NCBI GenBank assembly: GCA_910577165.1
Contig: CAJTLX010000034.1
Span: forward strand, 1-35,956
Source of the DNA: an uncultured Lachnospiraceae bacterium
GTDB taxonomy: Bacteria; Bacillota; Clostridia; Lachnospirales; Lachnospiraceae
Reading direction: 5' to 3'
Length of the DNA stretch: 35,956 bases
This document shows positions 30,381 to 35,956 of this stretch, one piece after another. Numbering within the stretch: position 1 is the stretch's first letter; every line of letters starts with the position of its first letter. The notes beneath the pieces are model-generated. The model was not told the DNA's origin and did not search any database. It was given only the letters and a program-made list of their open reading frames with translations. The translations under genes and the position numbers were made by a program.

Positions 30381-32066
30381 ATGGACGAGCAAAAGGAAAT
30401 AGAAGAAAATGGAAAAGTATCCAAAAATTTTATCGAACTGATCATTGACAAAGATATCAGCGAAGGCCGCTGCAAACAGGTAGTGACACGTTTTCCGCCG
30501 GAGCCGAACGGATATTTGCATATTGGACACGCAAAATCGATCTTGTTAAACTATGGACTGGCAAAAAAATACGGCGGAAAATTTAATCTTCGCTTTGACG
30601 ATACGAATCCGACAAAAGAAAAGACGGAATTTGTGGAATCCATTGTGCAGGATGTAAAATGGGTGGGTGGAAATTTTGAGGATCGGCTGTTTTTTGCGTC
30701 CGATTATTTTGAACAGATGTATGAATGCGCGGTAAAGCTGATTAAAAAAGGGAAAGCGTTTGTATGTGATCTTAGTGCGGACGAGATAAAAGAGTATCGC
30801 GGGACATTAAAGGAACCCGGGAAGAACAGCCCATACCGTGACAGAAGTATAGAGGAGAATCTCGCGCTGTTTGAGCGCATGAAGAACGGGGAGTTTGCCG
30901 ACGGGCAGAAAGTGCTGCGCGCCAAGATTGATATGTCATCCCCCAATATGAATATGAGAGATCCGGTGATCTATCGTGTTGCGCATATGAGCCATCACAA
31001 TACCGGGGATAAATGGTGCATTTATCCGATGTATGATTTTGCGCATCCGATTGAAGATGCGATCGAGGGTGTGACCCACTCGATCTGCACGCTCGAATTT
31101 GAAGATCATAGACCACTCTATGATTGGGTGATAAGAGAACTTGAATATGAGAATCCGCCGAAACAGATCGAGTTTGCCAAGCAGTATCTGACCAATGTGG
31201 TCACGGGTAAACGCTATATCAAAAAATTGGTTGAGGACGGCGTGGTGGACGGCTGGGACGATCCAAGGCTTGTTACCATCAGTGCTTTGCGCAGGCGCGG
31301 ATATACACCAGAGTCCATCCAGATGTTTATGGAACTTTGTGGAGTGTCAAAAGCTTATAGTTCTGCGGATTTCGGGATGCTTGAGTACTGTATCCGCGAG
31401 GATTTAAAATTAAAATGCCCGCGTGTTATGGCAGTGCTTGATCCGGTCAAACTTGTGATCACCAATTATCCGGAGGGTCAGGTTGAGTATTTGCCAGCGT
31501 TGAACAATCCGGAAAACGAGGCGATGGGAACAAGGGAGATCCCATTTGGCAGGGAACTTTATATTGAGCGCGATGATTTTATGATTGATCCGCCGAAAAA
31601 ATATTTCCGTCTGTATCCGGGCAATGAAGTGCGCCTGATGAATGCATATTTTGTGACCTGTACGGATTATCTGGTGGATGAGAGCGGAAAGGTCACAGAG
31701 ATCCACTGCACTTACGATCCGGAAACCAAGAGCGGCACAGGCTTTACTGGCCGCAAGGTAAAGGGAACAATTCACTGGGTTTACGCGCCGTGTGCAGTTA
31801 AGACAACTGCGCGGCTGTACGAGAATCTGATCGACGAGGAAAAGGGAGTTTACAACGAGGAAGATGGCTCGATGAACTTAAATCCAAACTCAATCACTGT
31901 GCTTGAAAACTGTTATGTCGAACCGATGATTAAGGAGGCGAAAGCTTACGATCGCTTTCAGTTTTTAAGAAATGGCTTTTTCTGTGTGGACTATAAGGAC
32001 TCAACGAAAGATCATCTCGTATTTAACCGGATTGTCTCATTAAAAAGCAGTTATAAACCAAACTAA
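30381..32066 (+). CDS. glnS: Glutaminyl-tRNA synthetase
   Basis: Charges tRNA-Gln with glutamine. 561 residues, class I. HIGH appears in PPEPNGYLHIGHAKSILLNYG; FDDTNPTKEK follows; the C-terminal beta-barrel anticodon domain (from about 345) is present (PVKLVITNYP; GTIHWVY). The ATP-binding KMSKS loop is replaced by VTGKRYIKKLV near residue 280, whereas many GlnRS have a clearer MSKRKL; I recall this variant in clostridia. The ATG at 30381 follows GGAGG by nine bases; a TTG six codons earlier lies inside that site. Presence of GlnRS implies direct glutaminylation rather than only the GatCAB route. A possible promoter is TTACGA-N16-TATTAT just upstream. Confidence 0.95.
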   Translation: MDEQKEIEENGKVSKNFIELIIDKDISEGRCKQVVTRFPPEPNGYLHIGHAKSILLNYGLAKKYGGKFNLRFDDTNPTKEKTEFVESIVQDVKWVGGNFEDRLFFASDYFEQMYECAVKLIKKGKAFVCDLSADEIKEYRGTLKEPGKNSPYRDRSIEENLALFERMKNGEFADGQKVLRAKIDMSSPNMNMRDPVIYRVAHMSHHNTGDKWCIYPMYDFAHPIEDAIEGVTHSICTLEFEDHRPLYDWVIRELEYENPPKQIEFAKQYLTNVVTGKRYIKKLVEDGVVDGWDDPRLVTISALRRRGYTPESIQMFMELCGVSKAYSSADFGMLEYCIREDLKLKCPRVMAVLDPVKLVITNYPEGQVEYLPALNNPENEAMGTREIPFGRELYIERDDFMIDPPKKYFRLYPGNEVRLMNAYFVTCTDYLVDESGKVTEIHCTYDPETKSGTGFTGRKVKGTIHWVYAPCAVKTTARLYENLIDEEKGVYNEEDGSMNLNPNSITVLENCYVEPMIKEAKAYDRFQFLRNGFFCVDYKDSTKDHLVFNRIVSLKSSYKPN

Positions 32067-32102
32067 TATATTATGGCACTAAGCCAAAGGAAAGGAAATG
32101 AC

Positions 32103-32933
32103 ATGGGAAATTTATTTACAGGACTGGACTCTTTGGGACTTGGAAATCTGTCCAGCATGGATGTGTATGAGAACGAGGAGAAAAAGGAGGCAAAACCAGC
32201 GAAGCCGGAAATTAATGAGGCGGATCTGATTTTTGACAAGAATTATACTTGCCCGGTCTGCGAAAAAGAATTTAAGGCAAAGGTAATTAGAACTGGAAAG
32301 ATTAAGCTAATTGCGGCGGACTCCGATCTGCGCCCGAAATATCAGGTGGTGGACTCATTAAAATATGATGTGATCGCCTGTCCTAAATGTGGCTATGCCG
32401 CGTTGAACCGCTATTTTAACTATATGACTGCATCGCAGGCGAAGATGATCAAGCAGAATATTTCACAAAATTTCCGAGGGCTGGGACAGGAGTCGGATGT
32501 AGTAACTTATGACAATGCCATTATGAAGCATAAACTGGCACTTGCCAATACCGTGGTAAAGCATGCCAAGGCAAGCGAGAAAGCATATACCTGTCTAAAG
32601 ACCGCATGGATTCTGCGCGGAAAGGCGGAGAGCCTTACGCCGGATACTCCGAATTATGATAAAGTAAAAGAAGAGTTGGCAGCGGAGGAGCGCGAATTTT
32701 TACAGAATGCCTACGACGGGTTTATGGAGGCATTTCCGAAAGAAGTCTTCCCGATGTGCGGGATGGATGAAAATACGGTCTGCTACCTGGTTGGGGAGTT
32801 GGCGCGTCGAACTGGACATTATGATGATGCGAAGCGGTGGGTGGCGAGAGTGCTGGTATCAAAGAATGCAAATGATCGCATTAAGCAGAAGGCATTGGAA
32901 TTAAAGGAGAGGCTCACATCGGAGGCACAGTAA
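32103..32933 (+). CDS. DUF2225 cysteine-rich protein
   Basis: 276 residues. After a short Asp/Glu/Lys-rich N-terminus, a zinc-finger-like core: YTCPVCEKEFKAKVIRTGKIK, then SDLRPKYQVVDSLKYDVIACPKCGYAA, as in DUF2225 (PF09986). The C-terminal half is helical and TPR-like (KHAKASEKAYTCLKTAWILRG; RRTGHYDDAKRWVARVLV). Function unknown in the family. The ATG at 32103 follows AAAGGAAATGAC; an ATG ten codons earlier lacks a site. It comes 36 bases after glnS and is probably co-transcribed. The next gene also begins with a CPVC-type motif, an odd adjacency. Confidence 0.87.
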   Translation: MGNLFTGLDSLGLGNLSSMDVYENEEKKEAKPAKPEINEADLIFDKNYTCPVCEKEFKAKVIRTGKIKLIAADSDLRPKYQVVDSLKYDVIACPKCGYAALNRYFNYMTASQAKMIKQNISQNFRGLGQESDVVTYDNAIMKHKLALANTVVKHAKASEKAYTCLKTAWILRGKAESLTPDTPNYDKVKEELAAEEREFLQNAYDGFMEAFPKEVFPMCGMDENTVCYLVGELARRTGHYDDAKRWVARVLVSKNANDRIKQKALELKERLTSEAQ

Positions 32934-32963
32934 TTTATATGGTAGACAAAAAAATGCATTTAT

Positions 32964-32991
32964 TTGTGAGGATGCATAACAGAAATATGCT
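32964..32991 (+). promoter_or_regulatory. Possible promoter of the 33077 gene
   Basis: TTGTGA (32964-32969), 16-bp spacer, TATGCT (32986-32991). In the leader a perfect hairpin CCGCGA/TCGCGG (33041-33058) stands directly in front of the AGGGGG ribosome site and could mask it when extended. Confidence 0.4.
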
Positions 32992-33076
32992 ATTTTGCAG
33001 TATGTATCCAGTGCAGGAAATTCCTAAAAAATAGAAAATCCCGCGAGCCAGTTCGCGGTAAGCAGGGGGAATGGGG

Positions 33077-33811
33077 ATGAAGGAGCAACTATATACAATT
33101 CCGGTCAACGATGAGTTTGACAGGGATTGTGAGTGCCCGGTCTGCGGGATGTACCGATCCTTGCAGGATGCGGCGATCGATTTTACGATGGGACCTTCCT
33201 ATATGGAAGACGATATCCGGATGGAAACAAACAAGACTGGATTTTGTGATAAGCATATAAAAATGCTCTACCAGAATCAAAACCGCCTGGGGCTGGCACT
33301 GATCTTGCAGACACATATGGAGCAGGTAATTAAAAATGCAGAGAAGCTGGCTAAGGGCGGGCGAACTGCTGGGGGATTATTTAAAAAGAGGGAGACTTCC
33401 GCGTTAAAAACCTATATGGATGAACTGGATCAATCCTGCTATATCTGCAAGCGGATGGCAAATACTTTTGAGCGTTACCTGGTTACGGTATTCTATCTAT
33501 ATGAGAGAGACGAGGAATTCCGAAAGAAATTTGCCGTCTGCAAAGGATTTTGCAACAGGCATTACGCGCTGCTCTATGAGATGGCACCAAGTCACCTTTC
33601 TGGCAAGACCTGCGAGGAATTTACCTCGGTGCTAAATAAAGTCTATCTTGAGAATTTAAAGCGTGTCCGCGATGATTTAGAGTGGTTTACAGATAAATTT
33701 GACCATACACATATAAATGATCCGTGGAAAAATTCAAAGGATGCCTTGCAGCGTTCCATCCAGAAATTAAATGCGATTCCCGCCGATACAATAAAGGGGG
33801 CGGAATCATAA
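33077..33811 (+). CDS. Cysteine-rich hypothetical protein (DUF6062-like)
   Basis: 244 residues. Cys pairs: CECPVCGM near residue 17, then a lone FCDKH motif near 55, CYICKRM near 124, and CKGFCNRHYALLYE near 155. The repeated [F/C]C-x-x-H pattern after each CxxC gives two C-C-C-H sets, consistent with two zinc sites in a duplicated fold. The rest is helical. I recall a DUF6062 family with this look, but the name is uncertain and no function is known. Start: ATG at 33077, with AGGGGG eight bases upstream; the ATG two codons earlier is too close to that site. Convergent with argH, with hairpin copy D between. Confidence 0.78.
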   Translation: MKEQLYTIPVNDEFDRDCECPVCGMYRSLQDAAIDFTMGPSYMEDDIRMETNKTGFCDKHIKMLYQNQNRLGLALILQTHMEQVIKNAEKLAKGGRTAGGLFKKRETSALKTYMDELDQSCYICKRMANTFERYLVTVFYLYERDEEFRKKFAVCKGFCNRHYALLYEMAPSHLSGKTCEEFTSVLNKVYLENLKRVRDDLEWFTDKFDHTHINDPWKNSKDALQRSIQKLNAIPADTIKGAES

Positions 33812-33818
33812 AAATATT

Positions 33819-33866
33819 GCAGCGATCGAGTAGGAGGCAATTTTTCCTCCTACTTGCTGCTCGATC
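33819..33866. repeat. Copy D of the ATCGAGTAG intergenic hairpin family
   Basis: The best-preserved copy: AGTAGGAGG (33829-33837) pairs perfectly with CCTCCTACT (33846-33854) across a T-rich loop; outside it GCAGC pairs with GCTGC, and GATCGAG with CTCGATC in an alternative outer stem. Lying between convergent genes, it may serve as a two-way terminator, though no T-run follows the stem on either strand. Confidence 0.75.
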
Positions 33867-33872
33867 CTGACT

Positions 33873-35279
33873 CTATGAATTCTTTTGTATCTTATCGCAC
33901 AAATTATCCGTATCCAGGTATTCTTTGCAGATTTTAAGCACTGCTCTCATTGCCTCTGTCCCTGGCGCGCCGATGGTATCGCGCTTTTCTACACAGGTGT
34001 TCATGCGGATAGCCTCATAGATATCCTCCTCAAAAACCGGACAGATTGCTTTATACTCATTAAGGCTAAGATCATCAAGCGCGCAGTCCTTTTCGATACA
34101 GAGAAGAACCAGTCTGCCGATAATCCCATGTGCATCGCGGAAGGCAACGCCATGCCCAACAAGATAATCCGCCGCATCCGTCGCATTGGTAAAACCATTC
34201 TTCGCGCTTGCCTCCATTACCTCGCGGTTAAACTTCATTGTGGAGAGCATACCAAAAAAAAGGGAAATGCAGCCCTTCACGGTGTCGATCGCGTCAAAAC
34301 TTAGCTCTTTATCTTCCTGCATATCCTTGTTGTAGGCGAGCGGGAGTCCTTTCATCGTTGTTAGGATGGAGATTAAGGCTCCGTAGACGCGCCCGGTCTT
34401 GCCGCGAATAAGCTCTGCAATATCCGGATTCTTTTTCTGCGGCATAATGCTGCTCCCTGTAGAATAGGCATCATCAATTTCTACAAAGCGATACTCATTT
34501 GTATTCCAGAGAATAATTTCCTCGCAGAATCGGCTCAGATGCATCATAATTGTGGAGAGTGCCGAGAGCAGTTCAATTAGATAATCGCGGTCGGATACCG
34601 AATCCATACTGTTTAGCGTCGGTTCGTCAAAATCAAGCAGCGCGGCAGTATAATTCCTATCAAGCGGATAGGTCGTACCCGCAAGCGCGCCGGAGCCAAG
34701 CGGACAGGTATTCATGCGCGCGTAGAGATCGCACAGACGGCTGCGGTCGCGTTTAAACATCTCAAAATAAGCACCCAGATGGTGGGAGAGCGTTATCGGT
34801 TGCGCTTTCTGCAAATGAGTAAATCCTGGCATAAAAGTATTTGTATGTTCTGACATCAGCTGATATAATTCCTGCAAAAGCGTTTTTAACAGTGCATTGA
34901 TAGCAACTACTTCATCGCGCACAAAAAGTTTCATATCCAATGCCACCTGGTCATTGCGGCTACGCCCTGTATGCAGTTTCTTGCCCGCCTCGCCGATTCT
35001 TGCGATCAAATTTGCCTCGACAAAACTATGAATATCCTCCTGTGATTCATCAATCGTCAGGGTTTTGTTTTCGATATCCCTTAAAATACCCTCCAGACCC
35101 GCGACAATATCCTCCTGTTCTTTCGCCGTTAGAATCCCTTGTTTTGCCAGCATGGTCACATGGGCAATACTGCCCTTAATATCCTGGCGGTAAAATTTCT
35201 GATCAAATGAAATGGATGCATTGAAATGATGAACAAGTTCATTCGTTTCTTTTGTGAAACGTCCTCCCCAAAGCTTCAT
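33873..35279 (-). CDS. argH: Argininosuccinate lyase
   Basis: Last step of arginine synthesis: splits argininosuccinate into arginine and fumarate. 468 residues, full length. Opens MKLWGGRFTKETNELVHHFNAS; HTGRSRNDQVALDMKLF and MPGFTHLQKAQPITLSHHL are the C1 and C2 conserved regions of the fumarase/ASL superfamily; the mobile signature loop GSSIMPQKKNPD carries the catalytic Ser. GAGGAAAG precedes the ATG. It is monocistronic here: no argG next to it, and its own promoter at 35325-35353. No ARG-box-like palindrome is evident. Confidence 0.98.
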   Translation of the reverse strand: MKLWGGRFTKETNELVHHFNASISFDQKFYRQDIKGSIAHVTMLAKQGILTAKEQEDIVAGLEGILRDIENKTLTIDESQEDIHSFVEANLIARIGEAGKKLHTGRSRNDQVALDMKLFVRDEVVAINALLKTLLQELYQLMSEHTNTFMPGFTHLQKAQPITLSHHLGAYFEMFKRDRSRLCDLYARMNTCPLGSGALAGTTYPLDRNYTAALLDFDEPTLNSMDSVSDRDYLIELLSALSTIMMHLSRFCEEIILWNTNEYRFVEIDDAYSTGSSIMPQKKNPDIAELIRGKTGRVYGALISILTTMKGLPLAYNKDMQEDKELSFDAIDTVKGCISLFFGMLSTMKFNREVMEASAKNGFTNATDAADYLVGHGVAFRDAHGIIGRLVLLCIEKDCALDDLSLNEYKAICPVFEEDIYEAIRMNTCVEKRDTIGAPGTEAMRAVLKICKEYLDTDNLCDKIQKNS

Positions 35280-35324
35280 AGCACTTTCCTCTTTTCTTCT
35301 TTCTTTTTTGTATTTCGTCTATTT

Positions 35325-35353
35325 AGTTTACCGTGTTTTTTCAGAAGATGCAA
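35325..35353 (-). promoter_or_regulatory. Promoter of argH
   Basis: Minus strand TTGCAT (35348-35353), 17-bp spacer, TAAACT (35325-35330), about 45 bases ahead of the start. Confidence 0.7.
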
Positions 35354-35484
35354 GCTAAATCAGCATTTTTTGAAAAAGTATATTTACATTAACGTGCAGT
35401 TTATTAGAAATGGATAAACTAAGGCTACCGTTTGTTCTATTTCATATAAAAATTTAGTAGAATAGGTGGGTGGAGGAAAATTTT

Positions 35485-35850
35485 ATGGAAGCAGATTACA
35501 TTGCAATTGGAAAAAGAATAAAACAGCTGCGTAAACAGCGGAATATGTCGCAGGAAGTATTGGCTTCCCGCATTGCTGTCTCTGTCCCTCATATGAGCAA
35601 TATTGAGAACGGCAAAACCAAATTCAGCCTTCCTGTGCTGCTCAGCCTCACAAGTGCATTAGAGGTAACGCCAGATGTGTTGCTGGTTGGTCTGGAAAGC
35701 AAAGAGGGGGTAAGAGAGAGAGTCTTAAAGGAGGTTGCGGCACAGTTGGAAGATTGTAATGAAGCGCAGATGCAGCTGTTGTCGGAAATTTTTATTCATT
35801 CAAAAAAAATGTTGCAGCAGTATGATAAGAACATGAATAAAAAAAAATAG
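35485..35850 (+). CDS. XRE-family helix-turn-helix regulator
   Basis: 121 residues, DNA-binding. The N-terminal Cro/C1-type domain (about 7-62): IGKRIKQLRKQRNMSQEVLASRIAVSVPHMSNIENGKTKFSLPVLLSLTSALEV, with the recognition helix around VSVPHMSNIENG, followed by DVLLVG. The C-terminal ~50 residues are helical (LEDCNEAQMQLLSEIFIHSKKMLQQY) and may dimerise. GGAGG lies nine bases before the ATG at 35485; a GTG five codons earlier lies within that site. It is alone, divergent from argH, and ends in a strong terminator. Target unknown; XRE proteins of this size are widespread in Lachnospiraceae, including outside mobile elements. Confidence 0.93.
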   Translation: MEADYIAIGKRIKQLRKQRNMSQEVLASRIAVSVPHMSNIENGKTKFSLPVLLSLTSALEVTPDVLLVGLESKEGVRERVLKEVAAQLEDCNEAQMQLLSEIFIHSKKMLQQYDKNMNKKK

Positions 35851-35871
35851 GGGTTTTTCTGCTGTAAAAGG

Positions 35872-35924
35872 AAAAAAAGGAAATAACCACAAAAAAGAGT
35901 AAGCTGTGGTTATTTCCTTTTTTT
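35872..35924 (+). terminator. Terminator of the XRE gene
   Basis: AAAGGAAATAACCACA / TGTGGTTATTTCCTTT, about 16 pairs with a short loop, followed by a T-run; A-run on the left, so it could work in both directions. Confidence 0.93.
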
Positions 35925-35956
35925 GTAAAAAGTAATAAAATAAGGTACTTCATTAC

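Noticed and set aside
35485..35850. XRE gene as sign of a prophage or plasmid
   Set aside because: No phage, integrase, relaxase or toxin genes nearby; surrounded by housekeeping genes.

Overview
The window looks like a chromosomal segment from a Gram-positive clostridium, most likely a Lachnospiraceae-type gut anaerobe. I infer this from the gene content: a PspA/zinc-ribbon/TPM/SPFH operon, small DUF951- and DUF2225-type proteins, a GlnRS with a clostridial-style ATP loop, AraC-linked GH31, GH43, AAGGAGG ribosome sites and consensus TTGACA-N17-TATAAT promoters. No lookup was possible, so family names rest on motifs and recall.

Left part, 1-10812, all leftward: the 5' third of carB (cut by the window edge); an OB-fold-like lipoprotein; then a compact six-gene unit transcribed from about 10840 down to 2365. 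This unit runs hybrid histidine kinase, HD-GYP-like phosphodiesterase, MalK-type ATPase, two MalFG-type permeases, and a solute-binding lipoprotein that also carries a C-terminal membrane helix. It reads as a sugar importer fused to its own cytosolic signalling pair. A divergent, back-to-back promoter pair separates it from pncC and a PAP2 phosphatase.

Middle, 11933-17583: a decayed IS200/IS605 element has both hairpin ends and an omega-RNA-like 3' segment, but only a TnpA::TnpB remnant with one frameshift. It sits directly against the promoter of a PspA operon: pspA, a TFIIB-type zinc-ribbon membrane protein, a TPM-domain protein, an SPFH/zinc-ribbon protein and a small zinc-ribbon lipoprotein. 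The first four match the gene order of Bacillus subtilis ydjFGHI. plsC converges on the end of this operon.

Right part, 17792-35956: GH31 glucosidase divergent from an AraC-type regulator; cysS; two small cysteine-rich proteins; the relic of an AlbA_2-type regulator; a GH43 enzyme; a GNAT-like acyltransferase; tRNA-Thr(GGT); pepF with a membrane metallopeptidase; a secreted SleB-type cell-wall hydrolase; glnS; two cysteine-rich hypothetical proteins; argH; and an XRE regulator.

Several non-coding structures are not explained by genes: a four-copy intergenic hairpin family built on ATCGAGTAG, a MITE-like palindrome bounded by 12-bp direct repeats in a lipoprotein leader, a 17-bp x4 tandem repeat inside the transporter operon, a 33-bp tandem repeat with alternative hairpins inside the PspA operon, and a 12-bp match between the IS605 right end and the last bases of the window.
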